A DNA stretch of 23,794 bases. It comes from Chara braunii. Its lineage: Eukaryota; Streptophyta; Charophyceae; Charales; Characeae. The position numbers were made by a program, and so were the translations under genes. Positions within the stretch are counted from its first letter, which is position 1, and every line of letters begins with the position of its first letter. This document shows, one piece after another, positions 1 to 11,299 of this stretch. Below the pieces are notes generated by a model. The model was not told the origin of the DNA and ran no database searches. It saw only the letters and a program-made list of their open reading frames with translations. The DNA is taken from positions 127,538 to 151,331 of the forward strand of contig BFEA01001024.1 of assembly GCA_003427395.1 (NCBI GenBank). The letters are read 5' to 3'.

Positions 1-336
1 CATCTAGCTCTGTTCAAACCTCAATGTACTACTCTTTTGAGTTCACCTCAACATTTGACCATAGACATTGGTGCTGGAGGTATCTACCTAGCACCTTGTC
101 AACCTCATTTGGGATCTTCATACCCATACTATAATCTGGGAACAGGGATCATTCATACCCATACCATGATCTGGGAACTAGACAAAGATTTGGTGGGGGA
201 AAAGGATCAGGGAAGTCTGTCAGGGGCCTTAATGAGAAGACTGAGTCAACTTCAGTCCAATTATTGAAGATCAAGCGATAATTCCTTAGAGGCCCAGCCT
301 GGTCATTTTCTTGAGCTCCCTCCCAAACCACCCGCC
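1..336 (-). other. LINE 3' UTR (partial)
   Basis: This stretch follows the ORF2 stop at 337-339 on the minus strand. I see no further conserved coding here. It contains a short tandem duplication (111-178). No poly(A) tail is reached before the window edge, so the element extends to the left. Confidence 0.6.
111..178. repeat. Tandem duplication of about 33 bp in the LINE 3' UTR
   Basis: Copy 1 is 111-143 and copy 2 is 145-178. Both run from GGGATC to ATCTGGGAAC around the shared core TACCCATAC. They differ by a few substitutions and one extra base in copy 2. Confidence 0.8.
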
Positions 337-3300
337 CTAGCCTCCCTCCCTTGTCCCCTCCAAGCCAACTTTGGTCAATGATGTAATATGTTGCATAATT
401 TCTTTTTTTTGTGACAAATGTACTATTTTTCCTTTTAGTTTTTCCCATTTAGTAGTAATCTCAGTTTCTATATGTTGCTTAATAGTTTCAGTAAATTCTG
501 GTCCATCAAGACGTGCTCCTTCCATTTCAAAGGTACATCTTCGTGTCCATATTGCCCAAATAACTGCTCTCCTTCACACTGTGAATAAGTTAGATGTAAA
601 TTCATCAATCTGGTAGGGATTCCAGGATTCCACCTTCCAATCCCAGGGCCAGGGGGTAGATGTTCCCAAATGACCCCAAATTCTATCCCACCAACGCCAT
701 AGCCAAACTGATCCTGGGCATTGAAGGAAAATGTGCTCTAAAGTTTCTGGAATTAGTTTAGAAGGAAATGCTGATTTACAAAATTTACACCACGGTTGAG
801 CTATTTCTTTTTGCTCTAATGAGGTTCTATCTATAATCCAATCATTTGTGGGAAGACAGCGATGGGCAATCTGCTATTGCAAGGATGCTACCTTAGCTGG
901 CCGAGATTTAATAGTGAGAAACCATTTAACTGAATGTAACTCTTCCTTGCTTACATTAAGGTGTTTCATCCATCGGGCTTCTATTCGATCTTTCATGTTC
1001 ACCTTTGGGCGAAGCATCTTATAAGTTGATTTGACTGTTAATTTATGAAGTGATCTAGAATATGAGTGACCTCTTCCCCCTGAATAAGACCAGGTCCAGT
1101 TTACAGGATCAATGGGTAAGTGGGAAATGGGTGTATCTGGTTTGAAAGCTAGCCATTTATCTTGGATTTTTAAAACCCTGATTCGAAATAGCTGATCAAC
1201 TTTGAAGGACTCAATGTGTTCCTGTTCCCTAGGCTTAAGGAAACCGTCTGCTTCCATGTCAAGGATAGACAGGAGGATGTCTCCTTCATTTGAAATTCCT
1301 ACTATGTTCCCCACTACCCCCCGTTGTGTCTTGATTGTTACCCAATCATTAACATCAAGTTTGGGCCCTTTCTTAAGAATTCTGACCCATTCTAGCGGGA
1401 TTATATCAATTATCCCATCCAATGCTTCTTTCTGATGATGACAATGTCTCAGGCGCTCTTGGAGTATCGAAGAATCAATCCAGTCTTTATTCTCACTACT
1501 CCAAATATCCTTGATTCGAATAACCCCCTTTTTAATTCATCCTTTCCATGGAGAGTCAGAGCAGTTAAGAGTGCAACTATGAGAATCTCTGATAAATGTA
1601 TTGTTAAATAATGATTGTTGACATACTTCATCCCATCTGACAGGATGAATCTTATCGGGGAGGGGGATTTTTCTCCAGGTTTTTATTAGAGTGATCCAAA
1701 AGGGATCTCTATGCAGACCCTTTCTGACTGCTTGGCGATCAGAAAGTTCTTCCTGAAGAGTTTGTACCAGTGAATTTCTAAGAAGGGGCCAGGATCGATT
1801 TTCTAGCCACATAAGAGGATCTACCTCCTCTGAAGTGGGTGGTGCTAGTCTCTTGATTTGTTCACAGGCCAAGAGAGTCCAGGGAGTCTGAGGATTAAAT
1901 AATAGACGTTTTAACCATTGAATCGAAAGGGCCATAGACTGGGTAGTAGGGTCAATGATGCCAAGGCCACCTTTCGATTTAGGTTGAATTACAGATAGCC
2001 ATGCCAACCTGCTGATAGTATTTTGACATTCATGATTTCCCCTCCATAAAAAGGCTGCGAATTGTCTTTGAAATGTCTTAATGACAGTTTTATCCAAGAC
2101 CCATAAAACAGATTTGTACTAGATAGAAGCTAATACCACGTTGTTGATTCTCAGTGTTCTTCCTAGTAGTGAAGTATGTTTATCTTTCCACAATTCCAGT
2201 TTTGAATGAGCTTGCTGCAAAATCTCATCATTGTTAGATGTTGGTTTGCCTAATGCTGAGATGGAAATCCCCATGATCCTAATAGGCATCTCAGGGGGCA
2301 GCCATTTAATTTTAGGATGTTCTTGGGGTCTCACTCCTTGGTAGTGAATCCACCATCCTAATGTTTTATTTCCCCAGTTTACCTTCATATCTGAAAGTTT
2401 ACAGAACTCATCCATAATTCGTTTAATAGTCTCTAGATCTTCTGGTAAGGCATCTACCATCAGAGAGAGGTCATCAACGAATAGAGAGCAAACTGGGATA
2501 GCATCCCGTGGGATAGAAGAGATTTGGATACGTTTAATATCCTTATATTGACGAAGATTAGCTGCTAGGGCCTCCATAATGATTACAACTAGTAATGGTG
2601 CAATTGGATCGCACTGTCTTACCGATCTCTGAAGCAAAATAGGCGGTGCCACATTTCCATTAACCATTATTCTTGTTGTTGCATTCTCATGCAAAATTTT
2701 AACCCATCTTCTAAAGTTATGACAAAAATTCATTTTCTCAATGCATTTATCCAGGAAGAACCAATCAACATGATCATATGCCTTTTCAAAGTCAATAAAT
2801 ATAAATGCAGCATTATGTTTCGATTGTCGTGATAGCTTAAGTAGTTCATTAACAATAAGAATATTATCCTGGATATTTCTTCCTTGAATAAACCCGGTTT
2901 GGGAGGGATGGATTATGTCAGCTATGAACTTATTCAATCTATTGGTTAGAACCTTAAAAATGAGTTTATATACTACAGAGAGGAGTGTTATTGGTCTATA
3001 ATTGCGAATATTACATTTATCACATTTTTTATATAATAGAGTTAAAACTCTTTGCCCTACACTTTCTCTCATTTGTCCAGATACCCATACTGCCTGATAA
3101 AATTCCATCAAGTCTTGTGAGATAAAATCCCACAGGGATTCCCAAAATTCCTTAGGCAGTCCATCTATTCTTGGAGTATTTTCTTCTTCCATAAGCATTA
3201 GTGCAGTCCAAACTTCCTCCTTAGTTAAAAACATTTCTAGTTGGTCTTTTTGGAATTCTGAAAGGGCTTTTGTCAATGGCCTAAAAAATTCGTCAATTTC

Positions 3301-4690
3301 TGTATTCCGCTGATTTAAAGGAATATCACTATTTTCTGATAAAAATAGATATTTAAAAAAATCTCTAGCAATTTTAGTACATTCAGCAGTGGAGGTAGCC
3401 AAAGTATCATTAAGGTGATGAGGATGAGCCAATACCTCAATGATTATCCTCCCTTTCCGGACGTTAGCTATTGCAAAAAATCTTGCATCCATAATCCCCT
3501 CTGTTTCGTGTTTCCTAAGTTTACCCCTAATCCTGACCCCTTGCCAGCGATACTCCATGTGAGAGAGAAGTCGACTTTCTAATTCATGAATTTCTAGAGC
3601 CACTAATTCATTGTTCTCATTATTTATATTATCAAATTCTAAGAGTTGTAATTGTTGAATTCGTTGATACAGACGTAATTCATTTGAATGGCGTTCAACT
3701 GCTAGTAGTTTCGAATATTCATTGCATTTACGTCCTAAATAAAGTAGGCCGTTGTTGAACCATTTAATATCATCCTGGATAATATCTTTCTGTTGTCTCC
3801 AGAAAGTCCAAACATCCTTTAGATAAGACTTAAATAACTCCATTTTAAGGTGGGAGATATTAAGCTTATAGAACCCTTTCCCTTGATCTGGTTTCTTTCG
3901 AAAGGTGAGAATGACCGCGCACATGGCATTGTCTAATCCCAAAAGAGGGCTTCTAGGAAATATATCGGCCACTTGAAGAGCTCCTTCCAGTTCCTCGGAG
4001 AGGAGGATTAGATCTATGCGCGATTTAGTGGCCAATTGAGTTTGAGATTTTCTAAAGCATGTATAAGAACGTTGGGACGGGTTCAACCTGCAGAATGAAT
4101 CAAAGAGATTAAATGTTTGGACCAAGGAGGCGATCATTACTTCATCAGCTTCAACATATGCAGGACATGGTGTAGGAACACGTCAGCGGTCCAAGGATCG
4201 ATCAGGGGCAGCGTTGAAGTCCCCAGCCATGATTAAAGGTATACCTACTGGAAGTTTAGGGAGAAGAGTCTCAAAAAAAAGTTGACGTTCTCGTGCTTCA
4301 TTTGGTCCATAAACACATAGAATGTTGATTATTTCAAGCTCTAACATGGCTAAGATATATACCCAGCGACCCTCTACTTTATCCATATCCCAATGAACAG
4401 GTTCTACCCTGGAACCAGGGGGAATCCAGATAGCAACACCTGCACTCCCTGGCCGTGGTGAATGTGATCTGAACGCTTTATGAGGCCATATTTGTTTGTC
4501 ACAATGGTTATGATTATCAGTATCCAAGAGATGTGTTTCTTGGATACATATTACATCAGGCCATTCTCTCCCCCCTATCCCTTTCAGCTGATCGTGGATG
4601 GCTTGCCTCTTTTGAAACTTAGCAGAAGCAAGACCATTGACGTTCAACGACCTTAAGTCTAGATCCGCCTGTCTTTTGAGGGACTTTCAT
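337..4690 (-). pseudogene. LINE ORF2 pseudogene: endonuclease / reverse transcriptase / zf-RVT
   Basis: ORF2 nicks target DNA and reverse-transcribes the element RNA at the nick. One reading frame runs from 4647 to 337 (about 1,437 codons) with five internal stops: TGA 4183, TAG 2119, TGA 1537, TAG 874 and TGA 574. There is no frameshift. The order of domains is as follows. An exonuclease-endonuclease-phosphatase domain (about 4647-3900) shows LNVNGL, ICIQETHL, VYGPN and AGDFNAA. RT fingers and palm follow, with RNYRPITLL, DFEKAYD (2773-2793) and the catalytic FVDD box (2470-2481). A post-RT segment contains KGGLGIIDP. A zf-RVT finger of CxxC...HxxxC type lies at 719-789, followed by a W-rich tail. 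An ATG at 4690-4688 overlaps a TGA and is one frame off, so the native start is uncertain. The endonuclease SDH triad position reads LDN, so its catalytic His appears lost. Family assignment is firm. The element is inactive unless the stops are bypassed. Confidence 0.92.
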
Positions 4691-4820
4691 GTTTGATCCT
4701 TATTGTATAAAGCATCAGCTATACTAAATTTTTCCATAAAAAATTACTATGCGAAGGACCAAATTTGAAATAGGGAGTAAGAATGATTAGAAGATTGCTC
4801 GGGGTCGCTTAGTAGACTTG

Positions 4821-7800
4821 TCACTTGGCAGAGTCCTGTAGACCTCCTGCCACCAAAATTTGTTCATCCAAAAATCTGACCGATAATGTGCCAACATCAG
4901 TTTCCGACCAAAACTTGCTTGCCTTCTTGACCTTCAAGATCTGGAGATCTGGCAGGGTCTCCTGGTTGAGCCACTTGAGATCATCCTGTTTGTTTACTTC
5001 ATATTTTAAGAACACATCCCATTCTGCTAGTCTGTGTTCTCCTTCAGTCACAGTCATGATGGACGAACCCCCTGGTGGAAAATTTTCGTTGATGAAACTC
5101 CATATCTCTTTTTGGATGAGTGTGTCCTTGGTGAGGCAATCTGATTTGGAAGATAACACTAAGGATGGCAAAACAGTACCCAAAACTGTGACCTCACCAT
5201 AGACTGCACCCTGAGGAACGGAAAGGCCTACCTCCCATTTACTATCTTTGAGTCTGACTGGAAAAATGACTATACCAATTTTGGTAGGGGACAGTATTGC
5301 CTGCCCTTTAGCCAGGCGGTGCTTCAACCGCTGTCTCTTAGTTGTAAGCTCAGATTCTAATAGACTTTGGGGATTTTGAGAATTTAGATAAATTTCCTTT
5401 TCTGTCAAAACCCGTGAATCTTCTTCCTTCCCCACTTATTTTCCATCCTCCTCTTGGACCCTTTCCTGATATGCATCTGGGAGATCTTCAGTGAGATCTA
5501 CCACCTGACTCTTCGTCTGTGTCATGGTAGGTCCTTGCGGAGATCTTCCTTCATCAATCACCAAACCTGGAAGGAAACTCTCTTCCCTTACCAACCCCTT
5601 ATTATTAACCGTGACAATCTGCAATTTCTGTTGAGAGTTGATATCGTGAAGACCCTCAAAGTCATCACAGTTATCATAACACTGTGGTACTGGTTGAGTC
5701 TTCATGGTACCAGCAGTATTAAGAGCAGTATTAAGAGCAGTATTAAGAGTCGGAAAGTTCATTTTCAGTCTCACATAATTCCTGAGTCATATAAGACCCA
5801 TGAGTATCATGAGACTCCCCATGAGTATCGTGAGACTTCGTGATCAGCTGAGACTCATGATCGACATGAGAGTCAGAGGGCTTATGAGCCTCACTATCCC
5901 ATTCTAAAAGCCTTTGACTGTACTTACTTGAGGAAGTAATCTGTTGCCCCTTGGGGAGTTGCAAAAACTTTTTTTCCCCTGTGAGCTCAAAAATTACTAC
6001 TTTGAATTCCATCTGTTTGCTTTGTTGCTTTTCTGAAAATGGGGACTGATCCTCACCATTTCCTTTCTCCTGTTGAGATTGAACCTGTGCTGATCTCTGG
6101 GACTGAGAAAATTCATCTGGCTCGGGACCATCTGTCGGGATAGTAATCACCTGCTGATGCAGCTCAGAACCATTCCCCTCTTCCTCCTCTTCCCCCTGTA
6201 AGACTAGAGGTTGAAATCGGTTTTGTAAATCAGGTAAGTGAGCTGAACTCCTCAGAATCGTGTGATTAAACCTGGTTGAGATTATTGATAATAGTTTGAT
6301 ACAGACATCTTCCCAGGTAATCCCCGGCGGGGGGCCTTAAATCAGAATCAATTTTAAACTTTTACTACTACTCATCATTAAAATTAAATCTTCAAATATG
6401 TGAGACCATGGTACGTCTGTCGCTGCAGAATGCTGGTTCTTCAGATTGCACAGCAACCAATCTGATAGTTGTAGGACAACAGAATCAACATTGATAGAGA
6501 TAGTGGACTCAGTGCTGTCAGCAGATTGAACCACTGGGGGAGGAACGCAGGGTGGAACAGGTTCCACCTCCATTGGTTCTGGGTCAAGAACAACACTGAA
6601 AGGATCCACATTCATGGGGACCACTTCAAAGTTTGAATCTGCTTTTCCTGGTTCCTTACCTCGCTTTTCTTCACCCATCATTGATCTCTTGTTTGCGGTT
6701 CCCTCCATCCCGACAGAGTTCTGATGTGGAGACACCAATTGGTCGTCGGAGAGGGGGGAGTCCTTCTGACTCACTGCTCCTTTCTTTTTTACCTCCCTCC
6801 ATTCCGAACTTCCCCCCAAATCACTTCTTGGCAGGTAGTCTATCGCCTTGGGACCCACAGATTTGACCACATTGCCGGGTGATGGGGTAACATAACTTTT
6901 AAATTTCTGATTCTTCTGGAAGCCAACCTCCGTTCCTGACTGCATCATGGCATTATCCCCATTACCATTACTGTGTATTCCTTGCATATCCCCCTTCTTT
7001 GTCTGGGCGTTTGCTCTAGACACTTGGCCCTGCCTTGAATGGCTACCCTGAGGTGTCCTTCCCCCTTGAGGTAAAGGTTAATGTTGGTGAGTAGACAGTT
7101 GAGGAGGGAACCAGTCTGCTTGAGGGCGGGGAGATTTGTGTACATCACTCCTTCCTTCCCAAACCCATCCCACAGTTTGCCCCACTTGATTCAAATCCTC
7201 ACGAAAAACCCATCCCTCGTATCCAGATACCGTGGGAAACCATCTATTGGGTCTTCGCAGATCCCGTTTGAGCCGCTGTTGCGGGGAGGTTGCATGCTGG
7301 GGGTGATGGGGGCATGCATAGTCATTTTGAAGGTGGCCATAGGCTTTGCACTTAAAACACCAGGGTCTAAACTTATGTGCTGTGTGAATCTGATAGACCC
7401 GGCCACCCATTTTGAATGGTATGATATCATCTAATGAAAAGAGTTGATCTTTAGGAAGATCCAAAACCAACATCGAGTAGTCATCACGCTTGGCCACATA
7501 TGACGGCAGCGGATTGATGAAGTCTACTATTCTAAATTGTTGTCCAAAATCGTGAATGAATGTTGCCTGGACTTCAATCGGGATGTGTCTGAATTCAACC
7601 CAGTAGTAATCCTTCATGAGTTGGTCCCTCTTTTCTTCTGGGCCAACCTTCTTAGGAAGCCATGGGTAGATTCTGACCTCATCTTGATCCCATAGTATTT
7701 TCTTCCAAGCATCCATTCTGACCTTGTCCTTATCAAAAAGACTAAGCACAGCGAAGATCGTAGGAGTAATTGGCTGTATCAGGAAAAACTCTTTAACACC

Positions 7801-8640
7801 TTCAGGCCCATCTCTCAGCGATTCCAGTCTTTTAAAAATGAATTTTATCTTATCATTGACTGACCAATAGGCCGCATTATCATAGAAGATCCAGTTGCTA
7901 GCATGTTTAGTGTAGACAGAATCCCGTTGAGGCAGTTTATCCGGTGGATACGACTTCATCAGAGTCTTCCTACCCCCTTGCTCGATCACCAGCTGTTCAG
8001 ACGGAAGGAGGAAGAGCGAGAGAAAGTATGCCCTAGCCGAAGATAAGTTCCTGAGAGGAATCGTCAGTTCCTGAGGCGGTGAACCGGTGAGATCAATCAA
8101 AGGACGCTGGATATTCAGTGTTTTATTCTGCAAGGCATTTTTCACTCTTTGTGCCCATGAGGGTTGCTTGTGATCCTGAGATGATGTACTTGCTTCATTT
8201 TCCTTCGATGCTTGATGTGTTCCTTGTTGAGTCTGAAGTTTCTCATGCATCTTTTCCTCTTCCGTCAAAACTTCCTCATCGTTCAGTTCGTTCCTTTCTG
8301 TCATTATCCAGTCCCTATCAACAGCATTCTCACTGTTTTCAGGCTGCATAGATGATGAGACAACTGATTCATGAACAGAAAGTACACCCTCCCTCCTTTC
8401 TTGATGTTGTATTGGGATCGAAGAAGAGAGCAGGGGGAAATTTTCCTTTTGCATGGGCAACAGTTCTTTCTCATTACCTGATAGCCTTTTTGTGAGAAAT
8501 CCCTCATTCTGGTTGATTGCATTCACTCTTGGATGAGGATAGGGCAATGGTCCAATCTGCTTGAACATCGCATGTCGCATTGCCCCCTGATAGAACATCA
8601 TAGATTCTGGCCCTTTTGCCGTATGAATGTTGAGCTTCAT
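4821..8640 (-). pseudogene. LINE ORF1 (Gag-like) pseudogene with zinc knuckle
   Basis: ORF1 proteins bind the element RNA and package it into a ribonucleoprotein. The chosen start is the ATG at 8640-8638, which opens a 520-codon stretch. A charged, low-complexity N-terminus is followed by a region resembling the DUF4283 fold of plant LINE ORF1 (segment containing YYWVEFRHIPIEVQ). A knuckle at 7312-7359 reads CxxC, then GH, then a Cys six residues on, which is slightly longer than the usual CX2CX4HX4C. The same frame continues through TAA stops at 7078 and 6337 down to 5743. It then shifts frame between 5786 and 5743 and runs through a TAA at 5436 to a TGA at 4821. The total is about 1,270 codons, much longer than a typical plant ORF1. 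The last 200 codons (5435-4821) look like a folded domain I do not recognise. Internal parts hold Ser/Glu/Gln-rich linkers and short repeats. The protein could instead be two adjacent ORFs. Confidence 0.8.
5712..5747. repeat. Three tandem 12-bp units (AGCAGTATTAAG)
   Basis: Three perfect copies lie within ORF1. On the minus strand they encode the tetrapeptide LNTA three times. The ORF1 frameshift lies in or beside this block, since both frames are open only between 5743 and 5786. Slippage here is a likely cause. Confidence 0.9.
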
Positions 8641-9000
8641 TGTGATGGGTGGTGAGTGTGTGCTTAACGTGTAGGTATGTGTGTGTGTGTCTGACTACGG
8701 TGTGTGTGATTGATTGAGTTGATTGAGTTTAATTGCGTGAGAAAATTCTCGTGTGTGTATGTGCAAAAGATCAGTCGTGTGTGAGAGGGGAGGCAATGAG
8801 GTTAGTAATTGAAGAGAAGGTTAATCCTGGAGAGGAAAGACAACTTATTCAATAGATTATAGTCCTGAAAAAGTTCTTTTAGCCCTCTTTCCATATATGA
8901 GTGGTTGTTTTAGTTTATTTGCTGGCTTGGGGGGGACTTGGAGGAAATGAGGATACGGGGAGATTTGAAAATTACAGAGGAGGGAACGCACCTTGTCAAT
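8641..9000 (-). other. Presumed LINE 5' UTR
   Basis: This is the sequence just upstream of the ORF1 ATG. It is rich in GT/CA runs (about 8653-8765) and has no open frame of note. It is called 5' UTR only by position. No element terminus or target-site duplication was found. Confidence 0.35.
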
Positions 9001-10750
9001 TGTTGATACTCGACATTGAAGCAGTTTGTTCATTAATTTGCTCCGAAGTGAGAGCTTGAAATGTCTGCCTGTCGTCGGTACGGCTCCTGTCGTTGTCTGC
9101 GTCCTCTGCGCAATTCTCCCTCCAACAATAACTCCTCTATGTCGTGAACTACGTCCTTCAATTTCCTTCTATTCCTTTTGCTTCCTCGTTTGTGTATACT
9201 ACCGCCAGCTCAATACCTCATCGTCTCATACTGAAGGTCAGTTACCTCTCTCAGAGTGAGGTCATGATGCTCACTTGAGCAGATTCCTTAACAAGTCTGT
9301 TGTAGGAGGACCTATACTCAATGTTCACACTTCCCTTACGAAGATCACTCTTCAGTATTAACTTCTCCTTCTCACCTTCCCATCTTCGACACCATATGTT
9401 GATCAATCACACTACCCAGAGCTGAGTTCGTGGTACTCACCACCACCACTTTCTTACCAACTACTCACAGACTAAGTCACTATCCCCCTCTTGTTGACTT
9501 GTCCGCTTTTCTCCAGGACGGGCGTTCTCAATCTCCCAGGTGACCTGTCTGATCTATTAGGACAATTCCTCAGGTAACCTCAACTGATTGACCAAACTAC
9601 TAATTATTTTAAACCTAGTATATGAGCGAAACAGAGAATATTCAAATGAAACGAGACAGAGATCAGTAAAAGTGGCCCTATTGATGACTTGGACGAAGCA
9701 ATGAGAACAGATCTCAATGTGAATGACCCTATTGAGGATGTGGCATAGAAGAATTGTCTTCCATGCTAGGGAACATCCCTTTTTACCTTCTGCTGAGTGA
9801 TCAAACAATGTGTCTTATGCTGACGTGGCACTTTCCAGAGATCAAAATTCTCTATTCTGCTGAAGTGCCTTCTCATTGCCAGCACTCTGAACACCAGTCA
9901 ATCACTAGATCATTTTTCAGGAATATGATCGCTGCTCATTACCCCAAGAGGAAGACCACCTCGTTCTTAAGTAGTACTCCGGTCGAGCTATGCATTTTCC
10001 TCCCTAATCTTCGAACAGCAATCACCTCCTCGCCGAGAAGGATCACTCCAAATCACATTAACCCCTGAATTGAAAGAAACAGCAGAAAGAAACACAGCAG
10101 TACAGTTTGGCAAATTAAAATTCCTCCATCGCTGTCACACTCTTCTAAAAGTTTCTCTATCGCTGACTCACCCTTTGACGCCCACTTTGCCTCCACAGGG
10201 ACCAGAACTCCGCTGATACCATACGCATTAACAAAAGGTAACGCACAGGGCCATACACCGTTCTCCATGCAACGGCGGCTATGGGATCTAAAACGCGGAA
10301 TCAAGGAGACATGCGTCCCTGAACGGGCCCACACCCATCCACTGTAACCTCAGTGAACGGGCATACACGCCGTCAACGGTAGTGCTCTTCTCTCCTCAAT
10401 CAAGCATGATGCCACGTCAGCTTGTGACGCGGAGACGCTTAGTGTCTCTGTTTTACGGCGCGCGTGCGCAAGGCGGCCCTCGACCTCAGATCCCGCAATC
10501 GTTTTTGCTTGGGGTAGCTACTTCTCGGGTCGTAAAAAGTGAAACTGGGTATGGCTCCCAGAGGACGTTTTTTCCCGGGTAGACAGTCCGTACTAAGCTG
10601 AGCCTATTCCATACCTCTTTTCATTTTATTTCATTCATGTTCCCAAGGGCAGTGGCAGGCCAGATGGCCAATCCAGTGGCAATGACCCTGCTTTTCTACT
10701 CTGCCGCAATCTCTGTTATTCTCTAAAACATACCTGCATATTATTATTAT
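9001..10750. other. Unassigned intergenic or LINE 5' region, no gene recognised
   Basis: Only short open frames occur and none resembles a known protein. A more GC- and CpG-rich patch lies at about 10250-10570 and contains paired ACGT/TGACG motifs (10412-10430). Part of this stretch may be the LINE 5' UTR, but I see no boundary. Confidence 0.4.
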
Positions 10751-10905
10751 GGGAGTTCTAATTGCACGACGGGGCAAGATACAGTTTGCACTTGCACTTC
10801 GGGCACCGTATTTGGCATGAAAGCTGGGTTGTATACATTGCCGAACTGCAATTGCAAACTGTATCTTGGCCCATACTGCAATTATAACTCATTTTTGTGA
10901 CTCCC
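10751..10905. repeat. Foldback (inverted-repeat) element, MITE-like, about 155 bp
   Basis: Arms at about 10760-10802 and 10841-10883 are imperfect reverse complements. They share a 16-bp exact core, AAGATACAGTTTGCA plus one flanking base (10775-10790 against 10853-10868). The outer ends read GGGAGTT and, on the opposite strand, GGGAGTC. About 38 bp separate the arms. No clear target-site duplication was found, so the superfamily is open. Confidence 0.65.
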
Positions 10906-10990
10906 ACGTAGTTTCCCCTATTATGATTACTAGCTAAGCGCCGGCGGTGGGGGCGGTGCAGGCCATGCCCGCAGAAATAAGAAATGTGGT

Positions 10991-10991
10991 N

Positions 10992-11034
<43 letters not shown>
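10991..11034. repeat. N followed by 43-base poly(T) tract
   Basis: One ambiguous base is followed by 43 consecutive T residues. On the minus strand this is a poly(A) tail, which suggests the 3' end of a retroposed sequence lying above 11034. The N at the edge means the true length is uncertain and the join may be an assembly artefact. Confidence 0.85.
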
Positions 11035-11035
<1 letters not shown>

Positions 11036-11141
11036 GATAACTCCACCGGTGTTAGTGATGCTGATAGGAGCAGACACCACAAACACATGGGGAGAGGCTC
11101 CAATGTTGTAGGCAACCTGACACGCACCATTCACATAAACT
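11035..11141 (-). pseudogene. Exon-like fragment or retrocopy scrap ending in the poly(A) tract
   Basis: On the minus strand this reads as an open stretch of about 35 codons containing YVNGACQVAYNIG and ending directly at the A-run. Just upstream (about 11142-11170) is a pyrimidine-rich run ending in CAG, like a 3' splice site. It could be the last exon piece of a host gene, a truncated retrocopy, or chance. I do not recognise the protein. Confidence 0.25.
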
Positions 11142-11299
11142 GAGACAGACTTAAAAAAAGAAAAAACGAATCACAGGATTTAAAGAATAGCCTAAAAATG
11201 GCTACAAAGTATAAGTTTAATTCACGAATTAAAAAAGTGACAAATAGAAAGAAAAGAAAAAAAAGCAGGAGAAAAGGCGAGCAGAAACAGAGACACACA

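Larger units (their letters stand above)
1..8640 (-). mobile_element. L1-type LINE (non-LTR retrotransposon), decayed, 3' end outside window
   Basis: Reading on the minus strand, a Gag-like ORF1 with a zinc knuckle is followed after about 130 bp by an ORF2 with AP-endonuclease, reverse transcriptase and a zf-RVT finger. This is the order of plant L1-type LINEs. The coding part fills 8640 to 337. The 3' UTR continues past position 1, so the poly(A) tail and target-site duplication cannot be seen. The 5' end is somewhere above 8640 and I could not place it. Coding capacity is lost through eight in-frame stops and one frameshift, so this copy is non-autonomous. Confidence 0.9.

Noticed and set aside
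4825-5202. 125-codon plus-strand frame, and a similar one at 5454-5843
   Set aside because: Both are opposite-strand shadows of the LINE ORF1 frame.
10053-10334. 93-codon minus-strand frame with a hydrophobic C-terminus
   Set aside because: No recognisable motif, no neighbours in an operon-like or exon context, and a length expected by chance in GC-richer sequence.
10930-11134. Two open frames with long poly-Lys
   Set aside because: The Lys run is the poly(T) tract read on the minus strand and contains an ambiguous base. Only the short upstream part was kept, as a low-confidence fragment.
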